A DNA stretch of 64,000 nt from an uncultured Clostridia bacterium (GCA_947625915.1 CANQPX010000001.1:62001-126000), one strand, 5' to 3'; counted from the stretch's first letter, positions 16,806 through 26,058 are shown. Notes: generated by a model from the sequence alone, not told the origin. Numbers and translations are program-made.

Positions 16806-17110
16806 TCTGTCAAAAAAGTTTTTAACAATTTTGCGCGCAGCGCAAAATTGAAAAGCTGGTCCAGCGCAGCCGCGCTGGCGGGGTCAAGGGGCGGAGCCCT
16901 TGTCGCGCTCCGCAGAGCGCGAAATTCCTCATACGAAGGCGCCTCTGCAAAGGGGTGAATTGCCGCGTAAGCGGCAAGAGGGGAACGCTCTGCAAGAGAG
17001 AGCGTTCCCCTTGGCATTAACGATTACTTGTAATTTAAGCCTTGCCAAACAGCCCGGTGAGCTGTTTGGCAATACAGAGCAATTTGTTTTTCAAAAGATA
17101 ATCTGTTGTT
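16806..17110. repeat. Family B modular hairpin repeat, copy B2 (inverted)
   Basis: This is the reverse complement of B1 and B3. Its first hairpin reads GCCAAACAGC/GCTGTTTGGC, an A-U to C-G compensatory change against B1 and B3. The GCGCTC/GAGCGC and CAAGGG/CCCTTG stems match B3, not B1. It sits between two identical terminator hairpins. No gene lies between 16647 and 17184. Confidence 0.85.
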
Positions 17111-17147
17111 TGACAAAAAAACTATAATTATGATTTATCTACAAACT

Positions 17148-17176
17148 AAAACGGTGCAAAAGCCTTGCACCGTTTT
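17148..17176 (-). terminator. Rho-independent terminator of htpG
   Basis: ACGGTGCAA pairs with TTGCACCGT, 8 nt after the htpG stop, followed by four T on the minus strand. Its identical twin is at 16775-16802. Confidence 0.85.
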
Positions 17177-17184
17177 ATTACCAT

Positions 17185-19095
17185 TTATGCCTTTTCTACC
17201 ATAAGGTCACATACAAGTTCCGAAAATTCAAGGGGATCGTCTATCGTCATGCCCTCAATGAGCAGCGCTTGTGTGTAAAGTATCTTGCTGTAAGTTTTAA
17301 GCTTTTCTTTGTCAGTCTCGTAAAGCTTCTGCATGGTCTTGAACATCGCGTGCTCCGGATTAAGTTCAAGAACTTTCTCCGCTTTTACATTGTGTTCGCT
17401 GTTCGGCATGGCGGCAAAAGTCTTTTCCATTTCAAGCGATATCTGTCCTTCATTCGTAAGACAGCAAGGGTGCGATTTGAGACGCTCGGAAAGACGCGCT
17501 TCTTTGATCTTGTCGCCGAGAGCTTCTTTTATGCAGGCGAAAAGATCTTTGCTTTCTTCCGCAAGCTTCTTGAACTCTTCCTTTTCTTCCGGAGTCTCTA
17601 TGTCCAGATCGGAAGCGGAAACGGACTTGAACTGCTTTTCTTCATATTCCATGAGCATCTGTATAGCAAATTCGTCCACGCTTTCCGTGAGATAAAGTAT
17701 CTCATAGCCCTTGTCCTTGACAACTTCCGTTTGCGGCAGACAGTCTATCTTTGCGACGCTTTCGCCCGCTGCGTAATAAATGTACTTCTGATCTTCCTTC
17801 ATTCGTGAAACATACTCGTCCAGTGTTACAAGCTTCTTTTCATTCGAGCTGTAGAACAGCAGCAGGTCTTTCAGAAGATCTTTATTTACGCCGTAACCGT
17901 TGTACATACCGAATTTTATCTGTAAACCGAAGGCTTTCCAGAATTTCTCGTACTTTTCACGGTCGTTGGTGAGCATTTTTTTCAGTTCGTTCTTAATTGT
18001 TCGTTCAAGTGACTTTGCAATTAATTTCAATTGCTTATCATGCTGTAACATTTCACGGGAAATATTCAGCGACAGATCCTGTGAATCTACCAGACCTTTT
18101 ACAAATGAGAAATGATCCGGCAGCAGATCCGCGCATTTATCCATTATAAGCACACCGCTTGAAAAAAGCTGCAAGCCTTTTGAAAATTCCTTTGTATAAT
18201 AATCCATCGGCGCTTCAGAGGGGATATACAAAAGCGCGTCATAAGTAGCCGTTCCCTCGGCTTTGGTGTGGATATGCGCAAGAGGTTCGTTGTAGTCATA
18301 GAATTTTTCGCGGTAGAACTTTGTATATTCCTCATCGGTGATCTCATTTTTGCTCTTTCTCCAGAGCGGAACCATACTGTTAAGAGTTTCGATCTCTTTA
18401 TGTGTGATATATTCGGGCGGAACATCATCAACGCCTGTTCCCTCTTTAAGATGATCGTGTTCAACTTCCATTTTTATCGGGAAGCGGATATAGTCGGAAT
18501 ATTTCTTTACAAGGGACTTTATCTTCCAGTCCATAAGGTAATCGTCGTAACTTTCATCATCGGTATTATCCTTCATTGTAAGACGGATCTCCGTTCCGAC
18601 GGTGTCCTTGTCACATTCTTCGATGGTGTAGCCCTCAACGCCTTCGGATTTCCAGAGATAAGCTTTATCCTCGCCGTAAGCTTTTGAACGCACTTCCACT
18701 TCTTTTGCCACCATGAAAGCGGAATAGAAGCCTACGCCGAACTGTCCGATTATATCTATATCCTCCGCGCCGCTGTTCTCGTTTTTGAAAGCAAGTGAAC
18801 CGCTGTTTGCGATAGTGCCGAGATTATTTTCCAGTTCGTCCTTAGTCATTCCGATACCGTTATCGGATATGGTCAGAACGCCGTTATCCTTATCGGAAGT
18901 GATAAATATGCAGAAATCGTCTTTTTTCATATCCACCTTATCATCGGTAAGGGACTTGAAATAAAGTTTATCGATAGCGTCACTTGCGTTTGAAATGAGT
19001 TCGCGCAGGAAGATCTCCTTATGAGTATAGATGGAGTTTATCATCATATCCAGCAAACGTTTTGATTCGGCTTTGAACTGTTTTGTTTCAGCCAT
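17185..19095 (-). CDS. htpG: Molecular chaperone HtpG (bacterial Hsp90)
   Basis: The 636-residue cytoplasmic chaperone has the GHKL ATPase domain (about 1-220) with [14 protein letters not shown] (Glu and Asn of the ATP site), DNGIGM and [11 protein letters not shown] lid motifs. The middle domain (about 225-500) has [15 protein letters not shown] with the conserved catalytic-loop Arg, and a C-terminal dimerisation domain follows. The start at 19095 follows AAAGGGA; the longer frame from 19137 runs into the operator. The upstream CIRCE operator puts it under HrcA control. It is monocistronic with its own terminator. Confidence 0.95.
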   Translation of the reverse strand: MAETKQFKAESKRLLDMMINSIYTHKEIFLRELISNASDAIDKLYFKSLTDDKVDMKKDDFCIFITSDKDNGVLTISDNGIGMTKDELENNLGTIANSGSLAFKNENSGAEDIDIIGQFGVGFYSAFMVAKEVEVRSKAYGEDKAYLWKSEGVEGYTIEECDKDTVGTEIRLTMKDNTDDESYDDYLMDWKIKSLVKKYSDYIRFPIKMEVEHDHLKEGTGVDDVPPEYITHKEIETLNSMVPLWRKSKNEITDEEYTKFYREKFYDYNEPLAHIHTKAEGTATYDALLYIPSEAPMDYYTKEFSKGLQLFSSGVLIMDKCADLLPDHFSFVKGLVDSQDLSLNISREMLQHDKQLKLIAKSLERTIKNELKKMLTNDREKYEKFWKAFGLQIKFGMYNGYGVNKDLLKDLLLFYSSNEKKLVTLDEYVSRMKEDQKYIYYAAGESVAKIDCLPQTEVVKDKGYEILYLTESVDEFAIQMLMEYEEKQFKSVSASDLDIETPEEKEEFKKLAEESKDLFACIKEALGDKIKEARLSERLKSHPCCLTNEGQISLEMEKTFAAMPNSEHNVKAEKVLELNPEHAMFKTMQKLYETDKEKLKTYSKILYTQALLIEGMTIDDPLEFSELVCDLMVEKA

Positions 19096-19130
19096 ATGGA
19101 ACATCCCTTTCAGAAAAATATATATTATGG

Positions 19131-19157
19131 TTAGCACTTTGACTTTAAAAGTGTTAG
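19131..19157. promoter_or_regulatory. Degenerate second CIRCE-like inverted repeat
   Basis: TTAGCACTT-N9-AAGTGTTAG matches the CIRCE layout with four mismatches to the 18 consensus arm positions. It overlaps the perfect CIRCE by 4 bp and lies closer to htpG, so a second HrcA dimer could bind the leader region. Confidence 0.45.
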
Positions 19158-19180
19158 CACTCTTTCTTTTAGAGTGCTAA
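19154..19180. promoter_or_regulatory. CIRCE operator (HrcA-binding site) of htpG
   Basis: TTAGCACTC-N9-GAGTGCTAA is a perfect consensus CIRCE element, placed immediately downstream of the -10 box. HrcA binding there would block htpG transcription and release it on heat shock. Confidence 0.95.
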
Positions 19181-19184
19181 GTAT

Positions 19185-19213
19185 AGTATAAACCAATACG
19201 TTTCAAATTTCAA
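19185..19213 (-). promoter_or_regulatory. Sigma-A-type promoter of htpG
   Basis: On the minus strand TTGAAA (19208-19213) and TATACT (19185-19190) are 17 bp apart. The start of transcription would fall at the edge of the CIRCE operator. Confidence 0.7.
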
Positions 19214-19301
19214 GAGGGAAAAGGAAATGTTTACAATTTATACACATTTTCTCTCCGCCGCAGCAAATTTCCGCTCATATAGAAAAATTACTCACAAATT
19301 G

Positions 19302-19330
19302 TTGAAAAATTCATATTATGGTGATATAAT
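19302..19330 (+). promoter_or_regulatory. Sigma-A-type promoter of the VanY-like gene
   Basis: TTGAAA (19302-19307) and TATAAT (19325-19330) are 17 bp apart. The TTG start codon is 66 bp downstream. Confidence 0.75.
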
Positions 19331-19395
19331 TATACCCGTAAATAACGCCCGAAACCAAAAGACCGAGATCACACAACAAAAGGAGAGTAAAAATT

Positions 19396-20343
19396 TTGAA
19401 CGGAATAAAATACCTTATTATAATAACCGTGCTTCTTTTAGCATTGGCATTCGTACTTACAAACTTTGTCTTTACAAAAAACAGCGGCGAAGATGAAAAC
19501 GAAGTGCTGCCGACGAACACTTCCGCTTCCGTGACCGAAGGTTCCGAGACCGCTGCCGCCACCGAATACGACCCTTGGGAGGATGAGAATATAGACAACG
19601 CATGGGCTATGTTCCTTGTTAACAAGGACAATCCGCTCCCCGAAAATTATGATAACATGATAGAAACAAAAGTTGTTTTCGAGAGTTGGAGAGAATACTA
19701 CCTTGATGTAAGAGCTGCGGACTATCTCGAAAGAATGATCTCCGATGCCAAAGACGACGGCATAGATCTGCTCGTTGTCTCGGCATACAGAACTATCGAA
19801 TATCAGCAGCAGAATTTTGACAACAGCGTAAAAGACAGAATGGACAACCGGGGAATGACTTATGATGAAGCATATGCGGACACTCTTGCGGAAGTTGCCC
19901 TTCCCGGCGAGAGCGAGCATAACGCGGGACTTGCACTTGATATAATGTGCGAAGAATATCAAAGCATGGACGACGACGGGTTTGAAAACACCGACGCTTT
20001 CAAATGGCTTGACGAACACGCTGCGGAATATGGTTTTATCCTGCGCTATCCCAAAGGAAAGCAGGACGTAACAAACATAATTTACGAGCCGTGGCATTAT
20101 CGTTTCGTAGGGCTTTATTATGCAAATGAAATAAAGAAAAGCGGGCTTTGTCTTGAAGAATATTTTGCAGAGCAGGGCTGGCTCGATGAGAACGGCAAAG
20201 CCGTAAAAATGCGCGGACCTTTTGAAGAACAGGAGCGGCAGGAAAGTGAAAGAGCCGAGACTTCCGTTACTTCCGAGACGGAGCCGAAAAAGACCATGCC
20301 GTCCATACCCTATTCCGAGCAGAAAGTAACGATAATAGTCTGA
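19396..20343 (+). CDS. D-alanyl-D-alanine carboxypeptidase, VanY/M15B family
   Basis: The 315-residue zinc peptidase acts on peptidoglycan outside the cell. An N-terminal signal anchor (about 5-24, YLIIITVLLLALAFVLTNFVF) is followed by a Ser/Thr/Glu-rich linker. The M15B domain (about 80-245) has SAYRTIEYQQQNF, the zinc motif SEHNAGLALDI and EPWHYRFVG. The C-terminus is a Glu/Ser-rich tail. No vanR/S or other van genes are nearby, so this is a housekeeping cell-wall enzyme, not a resistance cluster. The start codon is TTG with AGGAGAG 8 nt upstream. Confidence 0.9.
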   Translation: MNGIKYLIIITVLLLALAFVLTNFVFTKNSGEDENEVLPTNTSASVTEGSETAAATEYDPWEDENIDNAWAMFLVNKDNPLPENYDNMIETKVVFESWREYYLDVRAADYLERMISDAKDDGIDLLVVSAYRTIEYQQQNFDNSVKDRMDNRGMTYDEAYADTLAEVALPGESEHNAGLALDIMCEEYQSMDDDGFENTDAFKWLDEHAAEYGFILRYPKGKQDVTNIIYEPWHYRFVGLYYANEIKKSGLCLEEYFAEQGWLDENGKAVKMRGPFEEQERQESERAETSVTSETEPKKTMPSIPYSEQKVTIIV

Positions 20344-20359
20344 AATAATTCTAAAAAAT

Positions 20360-20390
20360 AACGCCTGTCGGAATACCGACAGGCGTTAAT
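20360..20390. terminator. Bidirectional terminator between the VanY-like gene and mscL
   Basis: A perfect 12-bp stem (AACGCCTGTCGG/CCGACAGGCGTT) with a four-base loop lies between two convergent genes, with short A/T runs on both sides. Confidence 0.8.
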
Positions 20391-20401
20391 TTATGTAACT
20401 G

Positions 20402-20878
20402 CTATTCTTTTTTCTTTTCGGAAACCGAGTTCTCTTTTAACAAGTCGCGTATCTCCGCGAGCAGTAACTCCTCTTTTGTAGGCTCCGGCTCCTTCGGCGG
20501 CTCTTCAGGCTTTTCTTCTTCCTTTTTCTTGAATTTGTTTATGGCTTTTATAAGGAAAAATACACACAGCGAAATTATAAGGAAATTTATCACTACCTGA
20601 ATAAGACTTCCGTATCTTATCGCAACTTCCGCTGCTTCCGCGATACCAAGTTCTTCATTCGCCGCAACGGCTTCTTTAAGTATTATCCTTTTATCGGAAA
20701 AATCGATCCCGCCCGTTATCATGCCGACGCAGGGCATTACAATATCATTTACAAGCGAATTTACGATAGGAGTAAACGCGCCGCCCATAATGATACCGAC
20801 AGCCATATCAATGACGTTGCCTCTGGCAATGAACTCCTTGAATTCGGAAACAATGCCTTTTTTCTTTTCATCAGCCAT
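20402..20878 (-). CDS. mscL: Large-conductance mechanosensitive channel MscL
   Basis: The 158-residue inner-membrane channel opens under high membrane tension to release solutes during osmotic downshock. It shows the family start EFKEFIARGNVIDMAVGIIMGGAFTPIVNSLVNDIVMP (amphipathic helix plus first membrane segment), the second segment (VVINFLIISLCVFFLIKAINKF, about 93-115) and a Lys/Glu/Pro-rich cytoplasmic tail. The start at 20878 follows AAAGGAAG; the frame from 20932 has no such site. A possible promoter (TTACAG-17 bp-TAAAAT, 20946-20974) lies upstream on the minus strand. Confidence 0.95.
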   Translation of the reverse strand: MADEKKKGIVSEFKEFIARGNVIDMAVGIIMGGAFTPIVNSLVNDIVMPCVGMITGGIDFSDKRIILKEAVAANEELGIAEAAEVAIRYGSLIQVVINFLIISLCVFFLIKAINKFKKKEEEKPEEPPKEPEPTKEELLLAEIRDLLKENSVSEKKKE

Positions 20879-20995
20879 TTTAAAACTTCCTTTCATTTTT
20901 CGGACAGCCGCAGCGCCGCAAAAGCACCCCACGGCGTTCTTATTAATTTTACAATATTTTTATGGCTACTGTAACCATGGTATGTAATTTTTTTA

Positions 20996-21619
20996 TTAAT
21001 TTTTTGATTTTTTCGGAACGGTCAGATCTTCAAAAGTTATGATCCCGCCCGTTATGCCGAAATATCTGTAAAGCATTTTGCAGGAACTTTCACCGCGCCC
21101 GCCCCATGATGAAAATATTATCTTCCCGTTATCGGATATCCCCGTAACGGTGATATAGTGCCAATCCGTTTTCCCTCGGCGGGAATTTTCTCCGCGTGCG
21201 GGGAAAGTTATCCTGTAAGGAAATTTTTTGCCGTTAAGACCTACCCTGACTATAACAGGCATATCCGCAAGGATAGACGAATAAATAAATTTTTGCAGAC
21301 TTTCGGCGGAAAATTTTCTGCGGCTGATAAATCTGACTTTTCCCGAAGTAAGTTCGCTGTTTATAAGTTTAACAAGTTTTCCCGGGAATATCCCTATAGG
21401 GTTCCTGCTGTGAAAATAAGCTTTTTCATCGCGGAATTTACATACATATGCTGCATATTCGGAAAAATCAATAAAGCGTTTGCCTTTTGAATAAAGTATA
21501 AGATCGCAGGCAGCTATCATGCCGCAGCCGCTGCGGAGAGAATTTTTTCCGAAAAGGCTCTGATTCCCGCCGTACATATACCCATCGGACATTTTTATTT
21601 TCAAATGATCGAGTTCCAT
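20996..21619 (-). CDS. Unknown protein, possibly a C39-like cysteine-peptidase fold
   Basis: The protein has about 207 residues and no signal peptide. GCGMIAACDLILYSKG near residue 35 looks like a papain-type nucleophile helix, and HYITVTGISDNGKIIFSSWGGRG near 160-185 looks like the His strand followed by a third active-site segment, in which Ser replaces the usual Asn/Asp. This is resemblance only, and the substrate is unknown. The start (ATG 21619, or GTG 21628) has only a weak GGGTG site. It follows the rRNA methyltransferase gene by 17 nt and is the last gene of the run from 25924. Confidence 0.6.
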   Translation of the reverse strand: MELDHLKIKMSDGYMYGGNQSLFGKNSLRSGCGMIAACDLILYSKGKRFIDFSEYAAYVCKFRDEKAYFHSRNPIGIFPGKLVKLINSELTSGKVRFISRRKFSAESLQKFIYSSILADMPVIVRVGLNGKKFPYRITFPARGENSRRGKTDWHYITVTGISDNGKIIFSSWGGRGESSCKMLYRYFGITGGIITFEDLTVPKKSKN

Positions 21620-21636
21620 AATATGCACCCATTCAT

Positions 21637-22995
21637 TCAGCCCTTGACTCTCGACATCAATACCACCGTCTCCACATGCCCCGTCCTTGGAAAAAGGTCA
21701 AAAGCCCTTGCCTTTTGAGGAAAATATCCGTTTCCCGAAAGATATTTTGCATCGCGTGCTGCGGTGGCAGGGTCGCAGGATATCATAACTATCTTTTTCG
21801 GAGACATCCTTACCATGCTGTCCAGTGTAAGAACATCACAGCCTTTTCTCGGAGGATCGATAATTATTATATCGGGAGAAGTTTTTTCGTCCGCAAGTTT
21901 TTTTGCAATTTTTCCCGCATCACCGCAGAAAAATCCCGCATTTTTTACGCCGTTTATTTCGGCGTTTTTCTTTGCGTTCTCAACCGCTTCGGGAACGATC
22001 TCACAGCCGATGATCTTTCCCGCTTTTTCCGAAAATGCAAGCCCTATCGTACCCGCTCCGCAGTATAAATCGAGAACGGTCTCTCCGCCGTTCAGATCCG
22101 CATATTCCATAGCCTGAAAATATAACTTTTCCGCCTGCGCCGTATTTACCTGATAAAACGACATAGGCGAAAGAGTGATCTTTTTCCCGCACAAAATATC
22201 GGTAATTTCATTTTCCCCCGCAAGAGTGATATTTTCTTCTCCGAGTATAACATTTGTATTTTCGGGATTTATATTTAAAATTACAGATCTTATTTCGGGA
22301 AATTTTTTTATTGCATTTTCCGCAAGCATATAAAGATCGTTTATCCTGCTTTTATCTTTTGCAATAATGCATAACATTATCTCTCCCGAATGGAAACCGC
22401 GGCGTATGTAAATATGCCGAATTATCCCGTTCCGAGTTTCCTCATTGTAAGCGGGAATTTTTTTATCATTTGCAAAATCAAGGCAAAATTCCGAAATTTC
22501 CCCGAAAATTTCCGGCTGCAATCTGCATTTAGTGAACGGTATTACCCGATGGCTGCGCTTTGCATAAAATCCGCAGACAGCTTTCCCGTCAATTTCCGCA
22601 GCGGGATATTGAGCTTTGTTGCGGTAAAAATTTTCTTCTCCGCCGCAAATTTCATCAACCGGGATATTTTCAAATCCGCCTATACGAAAAAAAGCGTCCC
22701 GCACAAGCTTGTCCTTGATTTCAAGTTCGGCGGAATACTTTATATGGCGGAACGTGCAGCCGCCGCATTTTTCCGAAACTGGGCAATCGCTTTCCGTCCT
22801 ATTCTCGGACGGCGTGATGATTTTATCAATTATTCCGTAACAATAGTTTTTTGCGGTTTTGACGATCTTGCAGGAAATAACGTCGCCCACGGCGGTATGG
22901 GGCACAAAAACCGCCATACCCTCCGCGCGTCCGACGCCGTTTCCCTCGGCTGTCATGCCTGTAATTTCAATGTTGTAAAATTCGTTTTTCTTCAT
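21637..22995 (-). CDS. 23S rRNA (uracil-5-)-methyltransferase, RlmD/RlmCD family
   Basis: The 452-residue AdoMet enzyme makes 5-methyluridine in rRNA. An N-terminal TRAM domain (about 1-60) is followed by an iron-sulfur site (CPVSEKCGGC, about 71-80, with a fourth Cys further upstream). The methyltransferase domain has DLYCGAGTIGLAF, IIDPPRKGCD and ISCDPATAARD; the Cys of SCDP is the catalytic nucleophile. Gram-positive bacteria often have two paralogues, and the exact target uridine cannot be told from sequence alone. It begins 3 nt after the zinc-ribbon gene stop. Confidence 0.92.
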   Translation of the reverse strand: MKKNEFYNIEITGMTAEGNGVGRAEGMAVFVPHTAVGDVISCKIVKTAKNYCYGIIDKIITPSENRTESDCPVSEKCGGCTFRHIKYSAELEIKDKLVRDAFFRIGGFENIPVDEICGGEENFYRNKAQYPAAEIDGKAVCGFYAKRSHRVIPFTKCRLQPEIFGEISEFCLDFANDKKIPAYNEETRNGIIRHIYIRRGFHSGEIMLCIIAKDKSRINDLYMLAENAIKKFPEIRSVILNINPENTNVILGEENITLAGENEITDILCGKKITLSPMSFYQVNTAQAEKLYFQAMEYADLNGGETVLDLYCGAGTIGLAFSEKAGKIIGCEIVPEAVENAKKNAEINGVKNAGFFCGDAGKIAKKLADEKTSPDIIIIDPPRKGCDVLTLDSMVRMSPKKIVMISCDPATAARDAKYLSGNGYFPQKARAFDLFPRTGHVETVVLMSRVKG

Positions 22996-22998
22996 AGA

Positions 22999-23355
22999 TC
23001 AGAGTTTTTCTCCGCATTTTGAGCAATAAACGCTTACCGCATCGTTTGCAGTTCCGCAGAATTTACATTCTTTGGTTTTCTTTGCATTAACGGCAGAATC
23101 GGCTTCTTCAAGCTTGGTTTTCAGACCTTTTATTATGCCTATGACCTGCTTCATCTCGCCTGTGCGGTCGTCTCCGCATTCGTGCATATCGTAGCAAATT
23201 TTGCCCAACTTGCAGTATTCTTCTTTGATCTTTGCACGAAGCTGTCCTCTGTCGAGTTGAGTTTTGGAATAGTCGATAGCCTCGTTTGCCTTTGCGGCAG
23301 CCTTGTCGAAAATGTCCTTTGCGCCTGCTTTGATCTCATCAAAATTAATGCTCAT
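22999..23355 (-). CDS. Zinc-ribbon protein with helical N-terminus
   Basis: The 118-residue protein consists of a long charged helix or coiled coil (about 1-90: FDKAAAKANEAIDYSKTQLDRGQLRAKIKEEY...) and a C-terminal zinc ribbon with two C-x-x-C pairs (CKFCGTAN ... CSKCGEKL). Such small helix-plus-ribbon proteins are common in clostridia and have no agreed function. The start at 23355 follows AGGAGG with 7 nt spacing; the frame from 23394 was rejected. Confidence 0.8.
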   Translation of the reverse strand: MSINFDEIKAGAKDIFDKAAAKANEAIDYSKTQLDRGQLRAKIKEEYCKLGKICYDMHECGDDRTGEMKQVIGIIKGLKTKLEEADSAVNAKKTKECKFCGTANDAVSVYCSKCGEKL

Positions 23356-23412
23356 AAAAATTTCCTCCTTATATATTTTGCGGAATTCCCGCATAATTTA
23401 TTTTAATTAAAA

Positions 23413-23787
23413 TTATGTACGCTTTTTCTTTTTATTATCCGCAAGTTCGTAACTCATATCCAGAGCGGAAATAATATCCTCACGGTTCACCGAACCGTCC
23501 AGCAAAACTGTGAGCCATTTTTCTTTATTCATATGATATGCGCGGAAAAATCCGTCCTGTTCAAGATATGAACCCAACATCAGCGGATCGCATTTTACAT
23601 CGAGTATATAAACCTTTTCATCGCTGTCAATACCAAGTTTTCTTTTGGAAATTTCCATTGCGACGGCGAACCATTTGCGGTTATTTTTTCTTCTGAAAAC
23701 AAATGCGTCCGGAGTGCTTTCCCAGAGATATTCGGGGGAAATATCATATTCCTCCGAAACATATTTTATAAGTTCGTCCTTATCCAT
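23413..23787 (-). CDS. MmcQ/YjbR family protein
   Basis: The 124-residue protein matches the MmcQ/YjbR (CyaY-like fold) family: TPDAFVFRRKNNRKWFAVAMEI near the middle, then VYILDVKCDPLM and HMNKEKWLTVLLDGSV. Members are described as putative DNA-binding proteins; the function is not established. It overlaps hemZ by 8 nt and is co-transcribed with it. Confidence 0.85.
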   Translation of the reverse strand: MDKDELIKYVSEEYDISPEYLWESTPDAFVFRRKNNRKWFAVAMEISKRKLGIDSDEKVYILDVKCDPLMLGSYLEQDGFFRAYHMNKEKWLTVLLDGSVNREDIISALDMSYELADNKKKKRT

Positions 23788-25264
23788 TTTTTTGCTCCGA
23801 TAAATTATTGAAAAATTCCGTGATCCCCGCTTTTTTCTCCATCATTTTTTCGTAGCGGGAAATATATTCATAAGGGAATTTATAATTGAAAATACGCTCT
23901 ATTTTCCCCGTGTCCGCGTCCACAAGCTTTGTGGATCCCGCCGCTCCTGCCGCAAGGATCGTCTGTGCCTCCTCCATTATGTAAATGTTGTAGAGGCACT
24001 CATGACCCTCTTTTGCAAATCCTACGTTTTCAAGATTTTCAACAGTGTTTTTCTGCCGATAGAGGTAGTAGGGGATATACCCCGCGTCAAGCAGTTTTTT
24101 CTGCCCGAAGCTTACCATTTCCCCGATATTATTATCGGGGATCTCATCTTTTTCGGGGAAAAGCCGCGACGCTCTTTTCACCGTCAGCGTGTGAATGGTT
24201 ATGCTCTCGGGATCAAGACCGCAGAGCGTTTCGATGGTATGTTCAAAGCCTTGCAAAGTGTCCGTGGGAAGTCCCGCGATAGTGTCCATATTTATGTTGT
24301 CAAAGCCAAGTTTACGGGCAGCATGAAAGGCTTCAACAGTATCCTTTGCGGTATGCCGTCTGCCGATAGCCGCAAGAACGCTGTCGTTCATTGTCTGCGG
24401 ATTTACCGAAATTCTCGCTGCGCCGAGATCGCGGATAATTTCAAGCTTTTTTTCGGTAATTGTATCGGGACGCCCTGCTTCTACATTATATTCATGTATT
24501 TTTGAAATGTCAAAGCTTTTTTTAACGGAATACATCAATTTTTCAAGCATTTCCGCCGAAAGTGCCGAAGGCGTTCCCCCGCCGATGTAAATTGTGTCGA
24601 GCCGAAGTTCCAATTGTTTTGCAATAAGCGAAAGTTCCGCAATTTCCTCACAAAGCTTGTCCACATAAGGAACTATCAATTTTTTAGCTTCGGGCTTTTC
24701 TATGGAATGGCTCACAAACGAACAGTAACTGCACCTTGACGGGCAGAACGGTATGGAAATATAAAGCGAAAACGACCGCTTATCAAGCATTTTCAGCGCT
24801 TTTGACTGGGCAAGCGCAGTCCTGAAAGCAAGTTCAAGCTTTTCGTCGGAAACAAAATATTTTTCTTTCAGTATGCCGAAGATCTCCGCTTTTGTTTTTC
24901 CCTCATCAAGCAGTTTGTTTACTTTTTTAACGGGACGGATCCCCGTCATGCAGCCCCACGGCGGCGTTATCCCCGTTAATTCCCGAAGGATCTTATAAAG
25001 GCTTTGACAAAGGACAGCTTCGTCCTTTTCATCGGAAAATCCCCCGCTTTCGCTTTGGGAAATTTCCCGCTTTTCACCGTTCAGCAAAACATTTACCGAA
25101 AGAAAATATCCGTCACTGTCTTTTTCTCTTTTTACGATGCAGTAATTATCCGCATTTTCGGGGATCTCCTCAAAAAGAAATTCAAAATTTTGCAGCGGCA
25201 GAAATAATTTTGTCACCGCTTCGATCTCATATTTAAAATTATTTCCTATAAATGAAATTACCAT
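23780..25264 (-). CDS. hemZ: Coproporphyrinogen III oxidase-like radical SAM protein HemZ
   Basis: The 494-residue radical SAM enzyme has a Cys-x3-Cys-x2-Cys cluster at C174, C178 and C181 (FCPSRCSYC), IGGGTPSAL and the HemN-type EAGRPDTIT strand. HemZ-type proteins are annotated as oxygen-independent coproporphyrinogen dehydrogenases, but heme genes are not nearby and some family members insert heme instead, so the reaction is unproven here. The N-terminal 165 residues are the HemZ-specific extension. It follows the MBL gene by 12 nt. Confidence 0.88.
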   Translation of the reverse strand: MVISFIGNNFKYEIEAVTKLFLPLQNFEFLFEEIPENADNYCIVKREKDSDGYFLSVNVLLNGEKREISQSESGGFSDEKDEAVLCQSLYKILRELTGITPPWGCMTGIRPVKKVNKLLDEGKTKAEIFGILKEKYFVSDEKLELAFRTALAQSKALKMLDKRSFSLYISIPFCPSRCSYCSFVSHSIEKPEAKKLIVPYVDKLCEEIAELSLIAKQLELRLDTIYIGGGTPSALSAEMLEKLMYSVKKSFDISKIHEYNVEAGRPDTITEKKLEIIRDLGAARISVNPQTMNDSVLAAIGRRHTAKDTVEAFHAARKLGFDNINMDTIAGLPTDTLQGFEHTIETLCGLDPESITIHTLTVKRASRLFPEKDEIPDNNIGEMVSFGQKKLLDAGYIPYYLYRQKNTVENLENVGFAKEGHECLYNIYIMEEAQTILAAGAAGSTKLVDADTGKIERIFNYKFPYEYISRYEKMMEKKAGITEFFNNLSEQKNG

Positions 25265-25276
25265 CTTGTTATCCTT

Positions 25277-25924
25277 TTAAAAGTCAAACATATTTCCGTT
25301 CAAAAACGGATTACTTGCTTTTTCGCGGTTTAAAGAAGTTTCCTCATTATGCCCCGGTAGAACGCGGTAATTTTTCGTTATCTCCGTCAGCATTTCAAGA
25401 GTTTTTGCAAGCACGGAATAATTTCCGTCCGGCATATCCGTTCTGCCTATTGAATCGCGGAAAAGCGTGTCTCCGCTGAACATAACATCATCAATAATAT
25501 AGCAGACGCTTCCGCTCGTGTGTCCCGGAGTATGCAGAACGCGGAATTCCAGTTCGTCCTGCTTTATAATATCGCCGTCCGAAACGGTATTTGCGTTTTC
25601 AAAATGACGTGCGGGAGCGTCAAGATATGCCGAAAAATATTCCGAAAGATTTTCATAGTCGTTCGTAAGTTTTCCCGCGTCAAATTTGTGAATGAAAACT
25701 TCCGCGCCTGTTTTTTCGGCAATTTCCGCAAGTGACTCTATGTGGTCGCAATGCCCGTGAGTAAGCAATATTTTTTCAAGCTTTGCGCCGCTCTTTTCAA
25801 TTTCGGAAAGTATTTTCCCCGCATTTTCGGGAGCGTCTATGAGCACGGCGTTTCCCGCATCGGAAACTACGATATAACTGTTCACCGCGAACATTCCCGC
25901 AGGTAAAATTTTAATTATCTTCAT
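25277..25924 (-). CDS. MBL-fold metallo-hydrolase (glyoxalase II-like)
   Basis: The 215-residue protein has the metal motif LLTHGHCDHIES (H-x-H-x-D-H, about 54-65), HTPGHTSGSV, SGDTLF and GHNEET at the end, the pattern of YqgX-like hydroxyacylglutathione hydrolases. The substrate in this anaerobe is unknown. The start is ATG with GAGGAA upstream. It opens the run MBL-hemZ-MmcQ-zinc ribbon-rRNA methylase-C39-like, and lies downstream of relA as in many clostridia. Confidence 0.88.
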   Translation of the reverse strand: MKIIKILPAGMFAVNSYIVVSDAGNAVLIDAPENAGKILSEIEKSGAKLEKILLTHGHCDHIESLAEIAEKTGAEVFIHKFDAGKLTNDYENLSEYFSAYLDAPARHFENANTVSDGDIIKQDELEFRVLHTPGHTSGSVCYIIDDVMFSGDTLFRDSIGRTDMPDGNYSVLAKTLEMLTEITKNYRVLPGHNEETSLNREKASNPFLNGNMFDF

Positions 25925-26058
25925 ATAATTTTTCCTCAGAATTAAATTTTATAAATATATATGGCAAAGCTGACACTTTGTACAAGAGTGGAGTAAAAAC
26001 GCCTGTCTTAATGCACGGTATATTTTGCGGAAAATAACAAAGCCCCGCCTGAATGCGT

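Noticed and set aside
19396..20343. Vancomycin-resistance peptidase
   Set aside because: VanY-type M15B domain only; no vanH/A/X or regulator nearby, so it is best read as a cell-wall housekeeping enzyme.
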